Below are positions 1 to 8,686 of a stretch of 64,000 bases of DNA, in pieces. Every line of letters starts with the position of its first letter. Position 1 is the stretch's first letter. The translations under genes and the position numbers were made by a program. The notes under the pieces were generated by a model. That model was not told the DNA's origin. It was given only the letters and a program-made list of their open reading frames with translations, and did not search any database. Source of the stretch: an uncultured Lachnospiraceae bacterium (lineage in GTDB: Bacteria; Bacillota; Clostridia; Lachnospirales; Lachnospiraceae); contig CACZQN010000003.1 of the NCBI GenBank assembly GCA_902783375.1, forward strand, positions 96,780 to 160,779, given 5' to 3'.

Positions 1-555
1 GAGTTCTGCAAACGCCGGTCCGGAGAAGGTATTGATGCTGTTCGCCATATTGATGATCCGGGCAAGATAATTCTCGGATCCGTCTTCCGCATAGTGCTTT
101 GTTCCTGTTACGATCTCCTGTACAAAAGCACGCAGATCCGGCGCCGGTACATGTGACATATCAAGCGGCATGCAGATGACCACTGCATCCCCATCGGCAA
201 CATTGACATAGACATGATCCTGATCCAGGAGGAGATTGTTGGTGGGAATCATATAATCCTCCGGGCAGGCATTGTAAGCCTCCGTGATGCAGCTCAGCAT
301 CTTCAGAAGCTTCTTCTTCTCGACACCGGAAACCTCCGAGCAGCGCTCCAGATATTCCCGCAGGCGGATCCGTCCTGTCACATCAAAGCGAAGATAACGA
401 TCCAAGTCCATTCGCATGAAACTGGTCTTGGCAACCCCCGGGATATCCTGATTTGTCAGCATTCCGAGAACGGTCTTATCCTCTCGCTCATCCGGTCTCA
501 TCTCATATGTCAGATAACTGTTTGCCGTCTGGTTTTCCAGCGTAAATCCATTCAT
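1..555 (-). CDS. DUF6382-type protein, N-terminal part (probable FHA-domain protein), cut by the left edge
   Basis: An open frame starts at an ATG at 555, preceded by a purine-rich GAGAGG, and stays open to the window edge, giving 185 residues without a stop. The segment resembles the DUF6382 domain found in Lachnospiraceae ahead of a C-terminal FHA domain. That is a recognition from memory, and the FHA part would lie outside the window, so it cannot be confirmed here. It is the last visible gene of the run that carries the Tad pilus genes, a PP2C phosphatase and a Ser/Thr kinase, which fits a phospho-threonine reader. There is no signal peptide or membrane segment in the visible part, so it looks cytoplasmic. 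The frame is sure; the domain name is moderately sure. Confidence 0.7.
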   Translation of the reverse strand, partial: MNGFTLENQTANSYLTYEMRPDEREDKTVLGMLTNQDIPGVAKTSFMRMDLDRYLRFDVTGRIRLREYLERCSEVSGVEKKKLLKMLSCITEAYNACPEDYMIPTNNLLLDQDHVYVNVADGDAVVICMPLDMSHVPAPDLRAFVQEIVTGTKHYAEDGSENYLARIINMANSINTFSGPAFAEL

Positions 556-608
556 GGCTGATACCTCTCATACTTCATTATCGAGTTTTTGCTGATTCGA
601 TCATCTGA

Positions 609-1901
609 TCAGTTGAAAATTCTCAGTTTGATGACTTTCCAGTAATCACCTATCTTAACTGGAGCGACTCCGTCCGGACTCATGGATTTTGCATCCTCAA
701 ACTGCGGTTTGATGCAAAGATAATCATCACGGTCCACATAACCCCAGAGTCCATCTAATTGAACTGCCCCAAATCCGCCGCCAAAGGACTGGGCATCTTC
801 AAATTCACAGGCAATCACCAGATTGCCGGATACATCTGCAAATCCCCAGGCTCCGCCGGACTTCACAGCAGCAGGTTCTGTCGTATAGAACGGCTTGACA
901 TCTTCATATGCAGCATCTCCAACTGTCTCACCCTTGAGATTGATCAGTGAATAGCTGCCATTCTGCTTTACCCAGATGACTTTTGCGGTCGCACAGCATC
1001 CCATCTCATCCATGGCAACTGCATCAAAAATGTAATCCGTAATCTCTTTCCCCTTCTTATCGATGATGGCCCATTTGTCACCTTTCCTCACGGCAGCCAC
1101 ACCATTCATGAACGTTCCTGCTTCGTCCCAGATAAAATCTGTCACCGGAACCTGTTTTTCATCAAGGTAGCCATAGAGACCGGCAAACTGTGCATAGGCA
1201 CGGCCATCCGAGATTGTCCCGAGCTTTTCATACCCTTCAATCGGATCCGCAAGCTTATAGCCTTCTGCAGAAACATAGATGTATCGTCCATCCTGCTGTA
1301 CTGCGATCATTGGCGATTCTTCGAATGGAATCTCAACCTGTTCATACTGTGCACGGAGAACCGGTGAAAGATCATCTGTCACCAGACCATACTTTCCATC
1401 CTGAAAGGATCTCGACATGTTATCAAAGATGGTAGACAGCCCCTCATATTCATAATAGGACTCTGTATAAAAACCTTCTACCTCCTGAAACAGTTCCGCT
1501 ACGACAGGCTGCTCCGGATATTGATCGTGTAAGCCTTTCATATAAGAGACATAGGTAATCTCCGATCCCTTCTTCAGGACTTCCGCCAGTTCACGCAATG
1601 CTGCTTCGTTATTGACATTCAGGCTGACGATCGACTGCAGTGTGCTGATATAGTTTTTCTCATCCCCCATCAGCCGGTAATCTGCTGCTTCTGCAACCAA
1701 TACCGCCTCACGGTCAGCGCCTTCAGCGAGTGCCTTCTCGTACAGTTCGATCGCATTCACATAGAGCTCTCGTTCTTCCATCTGACGTGCCTGTTCGAAA
1801 TAATTCTCCACATCTCTGGTCTTCCCGACGGTAGAACTGTAAAAGCTATACCAGGAAACCACAATCAACAGACAGAATGCAACAATAAATAACTTTTTCA
1901 T
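609..1901 (-). CDS. WG-repeat protein with N-terminal membrane anchor
   Basis: A 430-residue protein with an N-terminal hydrophobic segment (about residues 3-20), probably an uncleaved anchor or signal. A helical TPR-like stretch follows (about 30-130, with a clear NAIELYEKAL-type helix). The C-terminal half consists of WG repeats, in which short units such as GAWGFAD, GLWGYVD and GKYGLVT recur about every 40-50 residues from about 165 to 425. WG repeats form beta-rich, propeller-like surfaces of unknown ligand. The protein probably sits outside the membrane. It lies seven bases downstream of the prepilin peptidase, so it is likely co-transcribed with the Tad genes. Its role in pilus function is not known, and I infer an accessory or binding role only from position. 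Confidence 0.8.
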   Translation of the reverse strand: MKKLFIVAFCLLIVVSWYSFYSSTVGKTRDVENYFEQARQMEERELYVNAIELYEKALAEGADREAVLVAEAADYRLMGDEKNYISTLQSIVSLNVNNEAALRELAEVLKKGSEITYVSYMKGLHDQYPEQPVVAELFQEVEGFYTESYYEYEGLSTIFDNMSRSFQDGKYGLVTDDLSPVLRAQYEQVEIPFEESPMIAVQQDGRYIYVSAEGYKLADPIEGYEKLGTISDGRAYAQFAGLYGYLDEKQVPVTDFIWDEAGTFMNGVAAVRKGDKWAIIDKKGKEITDYIFDAVAMDEMGCCATAKVIWVKQNGSYSLINLKGETVGDAAYEDVKPFYTTEPAAVKSGGAWGFADVSGNLVIACEFEDAQSFGGGFGAVQLDGLWGYVDRDDYLCIKPQFEDAKSMSPDGVAPVKIGDYWKVIKLRIFN

Positions 1902-1907
1902 TTTCCC

Positions 1908-2471
1908 TTAAGCCCCTAACAGTAAAGTAATGATGGTTCCGATCGCAAGAAAAGGCCCGAATGCAATCTTATCTTTCATCGTCAGTTTCTTCCTTGCAAG
2001 TCCGATCAGGCTGAAAACCATTGCGATCAGCAAAGAAACAACCATCGCCATATATCCGGCCCTGAGTCCCATATAAAAACCGATCACTGCCACCAGTTTT
2101 ACATCTCCGCCGCCGATCCCTCCTCTTGAGAAGAAATAGACTGCAAAAAATGTGATAAACAACACCGCCATGCCAACCAACATTTTGATCAACAGTGAGA
2201 CTGCATTTCCAGGATTCATGAAGCACTCTATGATCAGAAAGATGACACGAACACCCAATGTCAGAAGCACCACTCTGTTTGGAATTGTCATAGTTCTCTG
2301 GTCAAGAAAGGCTACATACAGCAGGACCGCCAGCAGGAATGCCTGTTCCAGGATAACCGGAACAGTATAACCGTAATGATAGAACAGCCAGACTCCCACG
2401 ATTTCCAGAATGGCCAGGATGATCCAGAACTTCTTTGTTTTCAGGAACTCCGTCCCTTCTTTCTTCACCAT
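1908..2471 (-). CDS. Prepilin peptidase, A24 family (TadV/CpaA-like)
   Basis: A 187-residue polytopic membrane aspartyl protease that would cut the leader of the Flp and TadE-type prepilins in this operon. The two catalytic Asp residues of the family are visible: D57 in FLDQRTMTIPN and D123 in the GxGD-type motif GIGGGDVKL. Hydrophobic segments surround both, giving about six membrane spans. It has the short TadV/CpaA layout without the N-terminal methylase domain of type IV PilD. The start ATG at 2471 overlaps the end of the upstream TadE-like gene by seven bases, which indicates translational coupling. It is the only prepilin peptidase in the window, so it probably processes all pseudopilins of the locus. 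Confidence 0.9.
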   Translation of the reverse strand: MVKKEGTEFLKTKKFWIILAILEIVGVWLFYHYGYTVPVILEQAFLLAVLLYVAFLDQRTMTIPNRVVLLTLGVRVIFLIIECFMNPGNAVSLLIKMLVGMAVLFITFFAVYFFSRGGIGGGDVKLVAVIGFYMGLRAGYMAMVVSLLIAMVFSLIGLARKKLTMKDKIAFGPFLAIGTIITLLLGA

Positions 2472-3178
2472 AATGCAGTCTCCGCGCAGATCCGGAAATG
2501 TAGTTTCCTGATTTCAAAATAATCAAACAGCTTATAATCCATGTACCAGGAAATCACGACTCGGATCTCCGGCAAGGTCGTACTGTCTCTGCCTCCAGCC
2601 CAGTTTGAACCTTCAAAACTCAGACCCGCAAGGCCATTCTCAACGCCAAGCTTCTGCAGATAGGCATCTGCATCCATTCCACCTGAAAGCCCTTCCAGTT
2701 CCCTCTTCAGAATACCCTTACAGACAGCACTGGTCACCGCTTCTGAAATAATACCACCGGCGGCAGATTTCAGAACTGCTACGACGCCCTGTCCCAATTT
2801 CTTGGGATCTGAGAAATAATCTTCCAGAGAAGAAATGTCTGTACTCACAGTGTTAATATCCGGCATTCTTCCTTCAGCAACGCCGGTTATCTCATTGTAA
2901 ACAGAAAGGCCATTCTGAACAGCATTTGCCGTATCATCCTGAAAAGCCCTGCTCTGGCTCATGGTCTGCTGATATTTGCTGGTAATGCCAGCTTTGGTCA
3001 GCACATAGCTGTATTCTGAGATCTCCATCGCCGCCTGATTTGCTGCGTACTGGAGAATCACCTGCGCCCTGGCAATCTGCAGAAAATCATAGACCACCAG
3101 AACAAACAAGATAAAGATTGTCAAAAATACTGTAGCCTCTACGGTGAGGGAACCATTTTCAGAATTATTTTTCTTCAT
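2465..3178 (-). CDS. TadE-like minor pseudopilin (second copy)
   Basis: A 237-residue protein with a class III prepilin-like N-terminus. After a short charged leader comes G9, then S-L-T-V-E, so the conserved Glu sits at +5 of the predicted cut, followed by a hydrophobic stretch of about 20 residues. This G/xxxxE arrangement is what A24 peptidases recognise in TadE/TadF proteins. The rest is a soluble extracytoplasmic domain without a motif I recognise. It lies between the DUF5702 gene (4 bp gap) and the prepilin peptidase (7 bp overlap), so it belongs to the Tad operon. It is probably a minor pilin or assembly-platform partner; whether it is TadE or TadF proper cannot be told from sequence. 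Confidence 0.8.
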   Translation of the reverse strand: MKKNNSENGSLTVEATVFLTIFILFVLVVYDFLQIARAQVILQYAANQAAMEISEYSYVLTKAGITSKYQQTMSQSRAFQDDTANAVQNGLSVYNEITGVAEGRMPDINTVSTDISSLEDYFSDPKKLGQGVVAVLKSAAGGIISEAVTSAVCKGILKRELEGLSGGMDADAYLQKLGVENGLAGLSFEGSNWAGGRDSTTLPEIRVVISWYMDYKLFDYFEIRKLHFRICAETALW

Positions 3179-3181
3179 CCT

Positions 3182-5977
3182 TTATTCCCCCTGTGCACCA
3201 TAGTACTGTATCTTGAAAGGACTGAATGACACAGCTCCATCCGAAAATTCCGGAATCTTCTGCATAAAGTCCGTCCTTGGTTCTGCAGAAGCCTTTACCT
3301 GCACCATTGTTGCCATTTCCTTGATACTGTCATATCCATCTACATCTTTGTTCAGCTCTATGCAGTCAGCCATTCGAACAAGCATAGCATCTTCTTTTTC
3401 TGTACTGATTGCATTCAGAATCATGAAGAGCCAGATATAATCCGTGTAATAAAAAGCCAGATTACTTTCCGACGAAGTGCTTGCCAACTGAGAAAATCCA
3501 CCCTGGAATATCCCTGTCAACGGCATGGTTCCCCAGTCAGTCTTCTTCTTATACAGACAAACTTTTCCACCTTTACACAGGCAATCAATATCTCTCAATG
3601 TCTCGATCATAATACAGGCTATCATCAAAGCTGCCATAATCGCCTTTTTCACAAGATATGGAACCGGGAACATTCTGGATATCGTCCTGCACTCGCCCTT
3701 TAATGAACTATTCGTCAACCCCGAGACACTATTTCCGATCAACTGAACGCCAAAAATAGATGCTTTCGTCAATTCCACATTCACTTTCGCGTTCTTATTG
3801 CCCCAAAGAATATATTCCGCCTCTGCCCGGTAAAAAGGTCTTTCTTTCAAAGGTGCCTCTGTCAGCCTTGAAACCGGCTCATCGATCGTGTCAAACTTAT
3901 TGTTTTTGTCGACCGTTTTATCTGATGTATAACAGGAGAACATATCCAATGCATACTCGACAATATAGAGCCGTTCCAGTATCTCTGCGCTGCCGGAGTT
4001 TATTTTTTCACCCAGGGAAGCAAGACCCGAAATGGTGCTGTTATCTTTTGTATAAGCATCTGTCATCTTCTCACGGTCATCTTCATTGCTGATATCTGTA
4101 CTGCCCGAATCAATATCAACACTATCTCCGGAATTGGAATCTGTCTGATTCAGCCAGACAGACGGGATCTCTCCTGAAATATCTCCGGCCTCTATATCTG
4201 TGGATGCGAATAAATCCATCAACTCAGTAATAATATTCGAAACTTCTCCTTTACCTTTCTCTCCCTCTTCTTTATCCGCATCACTTACACTGGTATCCTT
4301 ATCGCAGATTGCCTTCACTTTCATATAAAAGTCGTCATCTGCAATCGAGACACATTCAATATCATCCGGAAGTTTTGTGATCTTTTCAAACGTATTTGAC
4401 TGAAAATTGAAACGATCAGAACACCAACCATCCTCAAAAAAGGTCTCCCAGACATTTCTTGCATTATTAAACACAGACATACGATCTACATGATCATGTG
4501 TCTCTTTCACTCTTCTTGCAAAAACCTCTCCATAAATATCTAAGTCTTTGATTGTGTAGCCAAAGAACTTAATCTGTTCCATGGTTTCCCTGACACCTTT
4601 ATGATAAGCCAGATCTTTCTGGAGCTTCTCTCTCAAGGCCGGTACACCTTTATCAAAATCATCACCGAAAATATCTTCATAATTATCGGTTCTGTACTTT
4701 GACATATTCTCTTTCGTCGACTCTCCGTCTGCATTCTGACTGCCGTCCGGCAAGTCGTCTATTGTATCCCCCCAATCATCATAATCATTCTTCAGATTCT
4801 CAAGAAAAATCTCTACCTGATCCAGGTCGTCAAGTGCTTCCTGGGCAGCTTTCTCTCCTGCTTTCGCCGCATCGTAGATCTCTTTTAATTCATCTGCACA
4901 CTCTTTGACGATATTCTTCAGCCTTCCGGGAATCTGTTTTTCAGAAAAATTGAACAGTGTTTTTAAAGCGTTAAAGTATTTCCCGGACAGCGTCGCCGAC
5001 TCCATTCCCGGAAGCGTCATCAGTTCCAGAGAGGTGTAACTTGTTCCTTTCCTGGCAATCGCCATGCGCATCTGCTCAATTTCGATCAGTTCACCGACCG
5101 TTATTTTGATATTACTGCCCTTCAGATTGTTCGTACGATGATTGATCGTATCAATCATATCGACAACTTTCTGCATCAGTTCATCTTTATCTTCGGATTC
5201 ATACTTCGCTTCATCCCGTCCTAAATCAAGATAGGCATTCCCTACCGCAAGAGGCGAAACCTCGTCTTTGAACCGATTCATCACTGAGGTGATCGTATTG
5301 TTGACGTCTTGCTTGATGACCTTCCCATTACTGTTATTGACAATGTCGAGATCCTCTTTAAGCGCATCGAATACGCCCTGCAGCTTATCCATTTTATTTT
5401 CAAATCTTGCCTGCGCTTTTACAGCCTTTTCTTCTTTGGCAAGATTTTTGAACATATCATCTCTGAGATGTCCGAAAATAGCCCTGTCTGCCAGCATGAC
5501 AGGCCCACGGAATTTCATATATTCCAGCACCTGCTGACGCATAACATCAGCACGCCAGATTTCCGTATTCGCCGGATTACTGATATCAACCTCCACATTA
5601 GAGAACGTGATCAGTGGAGAATCAAATCCAGCATCAGAACCCCTTAACACGGACCTTACATACCCGACTGTCTGGTCAACATAATCGGTTGATATTCCCC
5701 GTGCATCCAAAGTGTTCTTGAAGTATGTTGTTACCTCTTCTTCAAGTTCCTCTGCTGAATGCGCCATAGCGATCAAACCATAAGTATCTTTCAACATCTG
5801 ATCATAGTCGGAGAGCGCAGCGTTCATAGCCAGTTTTCCTGCCTCTGAAACGAAAAACTTCGAGCCATAAATTCGAACTCCGTCGATCATCAGACCCTGA
5901 AAAACGAATGTAGGCAGAAGAATCAGAGTCAGAAATACAGCAATTGCACCATCATGCTTTTTACAGAATTTCAACAT
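3182..5977 (-). CDS. DUF5702-type large surface protein of the Tad locus (TadG-like)
   Basis: A 931-residue protein with a single N-terminal hydrophobic segment (about residues 12-31) after a short basic leader. A G10-A-I-A-V sequence there resembles a pilin leader but lacks the Glu at +5. The body is long, charged and in several places coiled-coil-like (about 190-240, 370-410 and 480-560), with an Asp/Ser-rich acidic stretch near 640-700. A second hydrophobic patch near residue 795 may be a membrane segment. It resembles DUF5702 proteins of clostridial tad clusters, which sit where TadG sits in other loci. It is probably anchored in the membrane facing out, possibly as a pilus base or adhesin. 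The function is inferred from position. Confidence 0.75.
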   Translation of the reverse strand: MLKFCKKHDGAIAVFLTLILLPTFVFQGLMIDGVRIYGSKFFVSEAGKLAMNAALSDYDQMLKDTYGLIAMAHSAEELEEEVTTYFKNTLDARGISTDYVDQTVGYVRSVLRGSDAGFDSPLITFSNVEVDISNPANTEIWRADVMRQQVLEYMKFRGPVMLADRAIFGHLRDDMFKNLAKEEKAVKAQARFENKMDKLQGVFDALKEDLDIVNNSNGKVIKQDVNNTITSVMNRFKDEVSPLAVGNAYLDLGRDEAKYESEDKDELMQKVVDMIDTINHRTNNLKGSNIKITVGELIEIEQMRMAIARKGTSYTSLELMTLPGMESATLSGKYFNALKTLFNFSEKQIPGRLKNIVKECADELKEIYDAAKAGEKAAQEALDDLDQVEIFLENLKNDYDDWGDTIDDLPDGSQNADGESTKENMSKYRTDNYEDIFGDDFDKGVPALREKLQKDLAYHKGVRETMEQIKFFGYTIKDLDIYGEVFARRVKETHDHVDRMSVFNNARNVWETFFEDGWCSDRFNFQSNTFEKITKLPDDIECVSIADDDFYMKVKAICDKDTSVSDADKEEGEKGKGEVSNIITELMDLFASTDIEAGDISGEIPSVWLNQTDSNSGDSVDIDSGSTDISNEDDREKMTDAYTKDNSTISGLASLGEKINSGSAEILERLYIVEYALDMFSCYTSDKTVDKNNKFDTIDEPVSRLTEAPLKERPFYRAEAEYILWGNKNAKVNVELTKASIFGVQLIGNSVSGLTNSSLKGECRTISRMFPVPYLVKKAIMAALMIACIMIETLRDIDCLCKGGKVCLYKKKTDWGTMPLTGIFQGGFSQLASTSSESNLAFYYTDYIWLFMILNAISTEKEDAMLVRMADCIELNKDVDGYDSIKEMATMVQVKASAEPRTDFMQKIPEFSDGAVSFSPFKIQYYGAQGE

Positions 5978-5999
5978 GCATTTTCTCCTTCTGCCTACA

Positions 6000-6695
6000 T
6001 TAAAAGATCCAGTCTCTTACTTTTCCAAAATTCTCAATAAACTTATCCAGCGCATTGTCCACACCGAAAATCTTGGCAATCCCCCGAATAAGGTCGCCGC
6101 CAAGATCAATCGTTCTGACAAAATCACCCGGATAGCGCACATCCGCTGTGGCTGATTGTTCAATCACGATACTGTCTGGTAATTCGAAGAACGTCAATAC
6201 ACGGATAGGAACTGACCGATAAGCCACTTTCACATCAACCGTGGACCCCAACAGACCTCGATTGTACGTGCAGCTCTTTACGCTTGGTGTAAAACCGACC
6301 AAGAACGAAGTTTGCTGCAATGTTTTTTCCAGCAGATCATTTGTAATTGCAAAACTGCTTCCTCCCCCGGACAGATAACTGGAAGGACCTCCGATCTCAC
6401 GGTACAGAACCGTAGTCTGACTATGAAAAGCTTCATAGTACGCCTTCACCTGTTCCTGGCTCGGAAGACTTGTCATATCCGGATTCTTGGTCATATAATT
6501 GCCAAGTTTGTTGTTTCCGGGGTTTGCGATCAGAAACGCACTCTGTGTCGCCACTTTTTGGACATCGTAAACAATCACTGCTTCCTGGAGCTTAAAAAGC
6601 CCCAGGTAAAGCAGTGCAAGCACAGTCAGCAGTACGATCGGAAAATAGATCGTAGCCTCTACCATAACAGCGCCGTCTTGTTTTTTCATGATCAT
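6000..6695 (-). CDS. tadE: TadE-family pseudopilin
   Basis: A 231-residue protein with a clean TadE N-terminus: a short leader ending in G8, then A-V-M-V-E13 with Glu at +5, then a 20-residue hydrophobic helix. The soluble C-terminal part has no catalytic motif. TadE proteins are minor pseudopilins needed for Flp pilus assembly and are processed by the TadV-type peptidase. The start ATG at 6695 overlaps the stop codon of the Flp gene as ATGA, so the major pilin and TadE are translationally coupled. An alternative ATG two codons in (6689) would remove only two residues. Confidence 0.85.
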   Translation of the reverse strand: MIMKKQDGAVMVEATIYFPIVLLTVLALLYLGLFKLQEAVIVYDVQKVATQSAFLIANPGNNKLGNYMTKNPDMTSLPSQEQVKAYYEAFHSQTTVLYREIGGPSSYLSGGGSSFAITNDLLEKTLQQTSFLVGFTPSVKSCTYNRGLLGSTVDVKVAYRSVPIRVLTFFELPDSIVIEQSATADVRYPGDFVRTIDLGGDLIRGIAKIFGVDNALDKFIENFGKVRDWIF

Positions 6696-6904
6696 CCGAT
6701 GAAGTCTGTAAGCTTTTTGAATGCGTTTGTAACAGCACCAGTAAGCTGACTCTGGAAAATGCCAGCGATTGCAACAATGATGACAATCAGGACGATGATT
6801 GCAACAAAGTTGGTATCACCATTCTCGTCATTCTGCAGCTCAGCAAGTGCCTCGAACGGTCTCTGCTTAGCAACGTACAGTTTTGCAGCAAGTTTGTTAA
6901 ACAT
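6692..6904 (-). CDS. flp: Flp-type major pilin (type IVb)
   Basis: A 70-residue protein with a hydrophilic leader of about 29 residues, then G29-D-T-N-F and a strongly hydrophobic Ile/Val-rich helix (about 34-51), ending in a short charged tail. Size and layout are those of Flp pilins of single-membrane bacteria. The predicted processing site is after G29. The Glu normally found at +5 of type IVb pilins is replaced by Val34, whereas the two TadE-like proteins of the locus keep it. A strong GGAGGGG site precedes the ATG at 6904, which fits a highly expressed subunit. It is followed by tadE with an ATGA overlap and preceded by tadC. Confidence 0.85.
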   Translation of the reverse strand: MFNKLAAKLYVAKQRPFEALAELQNDENGDTNFVAIIVLIVIIVAIAGIFQSQLTGAVTNAFKKLTDFIG

Positions 6905-6938
6905 CCTTTTCCCCTCCTTTATGGGTTTTTAAGTTATA

Positions 6939-7805
6939 TCACATTCCTGCAAGTGCAGGTACAATGACCAGCATCATGATTCCAAGGAAAATCATCACTG
7001 TAGGAATCATCAGACGTGCTCCGGCCTTTTCGGCCCTGACACGGACATCTGCCTGTTTCTCAGCCCACATCTCATCCGACATATCTCTTAAAAAGACCGA
7101 CAGATCCGAGCCGCCTTTTGCCAGACTCTGCGTTACCAGCGATGCGAACTTTCTCATCTGCTTCAGCCCGCAGCGCTCAGCAAAATTAAAATAACAATTG
7201 ATCTCTGTGACACCGTTATTCAACTCATCTGTTGTCAGACGCATTTCGTCATAGAGGACACCCTCTTTATTCTCGCAGATCTTCTTCCAGGCATCACGCA
7301 GCATCATGCCGGAGTTTACAAGAAGTGTCATCTTCGTCAGGACCTGCGGGAATTCATTCACCAGCGCATCTCTTCTCTGTGTCAGCTTATTTTTAAACTG
7401 CTCACTGAGGTACAGTGCCGAAGCGACTGCAAGGATTACGAACAGGAACAGGTTCATCAGTGAATTCATGATGACGCCAAGCATCAAGGCCATCGGGAAC
7501 AAGGTCGCAAAGAAAGTTACCTGCGCACCGCGGAGCACATAGAGATAGTATTCTGCATACCTGGCTCCATAAACCTCAGCCATTTCCTTGACACTCTCAC
7601 GGTTCTGCTCTGATTTTACATTGAAATGCACCAGCTGAAGGATCGCAAAGCCCACATGCATGACCGGTGCAAGCTGGTATTCATCCGGATCCAGTGTTGC
7701 TGTGATCTGCTCAAACGTCGACTCGTACTTCAGACACAGAATGATCCAGATCAGGGAGAGAATAGTCGCAATTACCAGAACAACAAGTTTTAACGTTGTA
7801 CTCAT
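6939..7805 (-). CDS. tadC: Tad inner-membrane platform protein TadC (T2SS GspF family)
   Basis: A 288-residue membrane protein of the type II secretion F family, with an N-terminal span, a pair of spans in the middle (about 100-135) and a C-terminal span at the very end (about 267-285). The conserved cytoplasmic part includes the segment around LVTQSLAKGGSDLSVFLRDM, typical of TadB/TadC domains. It would form, with TadB, the membrane platform on which the CpaF ATPase acts to extrude Flp subunits. It lies directly after tadB (15 bp gap) and 34 bp before flp. The ATG at 7805 has a GGAGAGG site. Assignment as TadC rather than TadB rests on gene order. Confidence 0.88.
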   Translation of the reverse strand: MSTTLKLVVLVIATILSLIWIILCLKYESTFEQITATLDPDEYQLAPVMHVGFAILQLVHFNVKSEQNRESVKEMAEVYGARYAEYYLYVLRGAQVTFFATLFPMALMLGVIMNSLMNLFLFVILAVASALYLSEQFKNKLTQRRDALVNEFPQVLTKMTLLVNSGMMLRDAWKKICENKEGVLYDEMRLTTDELNNGVTEINCYFNFAERCGLKQMRKFASLVTQSLAKGGSDLSVFLRDMSDEMWAEKQADVRVRAEKAGARLMIPTVMIFLGIMMLVIVPALAGM

Positions 7806-7820
7806 CTTCCTCTCCTTCCC

Positions 7821-8621
7821 TTACAGACTGATCTTGGTGATCTTTCTGCCGAGCGCATAGGCTGCGACAAAGATACCGATTGCAATGATTTTCGTTGCGA
7901 TGCCAATCACAGTCACACCTCCGCCCAGTGTTCCGTTCATATTCAGCATGAAACAGATAATGACTGGCATTACCAGCATAATATTCAGCTCGTTCTGATT
8001 ACCGGAAAGAATCGTCCTGATATCCATCTGGGCGTCGATCTTATCACAGATGACATCCCGGGTTGTTCCGATGATGTTTTTGATGTTCGCACCCTGGCGG
8101 AGACTGACTTCAAAGACATCCGCAAAGGTCTCGACATCCTCCAGACCACTTCTGTCCGCAAAGTCCTTCAGCATGACCTCAATATTCATGTTAGAGGACA
8201 GGCCATCGAGGATCGTCTTCAGTTCTTTGACAATATACTCATCTTCGCCGTAGATCTGAATCAGATCATTGTAGGCATCACTGAATGCATCATTCGTATT
8301 CTTACCGGCTGAGTAAGAGATCGAAAGCGATTCCAGCAGATCCCGGAACTGTGTGATCAATTCCTTGTTCCGCTTATCCAACAGGTGATTCCTGTAGATG
8401 CCGATTGCCTTGAATCCGAGAATTGCTCCCATGACCGCAGCGACAAGCGGCGACTGGAAGAACACCCAGATCACCAGAAAGACCAGGCCGAACCCGATCA
8501 GGTAGCCGGTAATCTTCTCGAGCGTTGACATTTCATAGACGGTATAGTCAACCGAGTCCCCGAATATACCGGTTTTCTTCGGTCCTTCCTCTTCCGTTTT
8601 CTTCTTACCAAACAAACCCAT
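7821..8621 (-). CDS. tadB: Tad inner-membrane platform protein TadB (T2SS GspF family)
   Basis: A 266-residue membrane protein with paired hydrophobic segments near residues 38-75 and 215-258, flanking a cytoplasmic GspF-type domain (segment around SLSISYSAGKNTNDAFSDAY and the downstream LRQGANIKNIIG). It is the partner of TadC in the pilus assembly platform. Both genes show the F-domain signature and together replace the single two-domain GspF of type II systems. It follows cpaF by 65 bp. The first 40 residues are charged and cytoplasmic. I see no unusual feature. Confidence 0.88.
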   Translation of the reverse strand: MGLFGKKKTEEEGPKKTGIFGDSVDYTVYEMSTLEKITGYLIGFGLVFLVIWVFFQSPLVAAVMGAILGFKAIGIYRNHLLDKRNKELITQFRDLLESLSISYSAGKNTNDAFSDAYNDLIQIYGEDEYIVKELKTILDGLSSNMNIEVMLKDFADRSGLEDVETFADVFEVSLRQGANIKNIIGTTRDVICDKIDAQMDIRTILSGNQNELNIMLVMPVIICFMLNMNGTLGGGVTVIGIATKIIAIGIFVAAYALGRKITKISL

Positions 8622-8686
8622 AACGATTTCCTCTTGCTATACACGAAAAGTTCTCTTTGGAACGCGCCTGCGAAGCAGCTTCTGCG

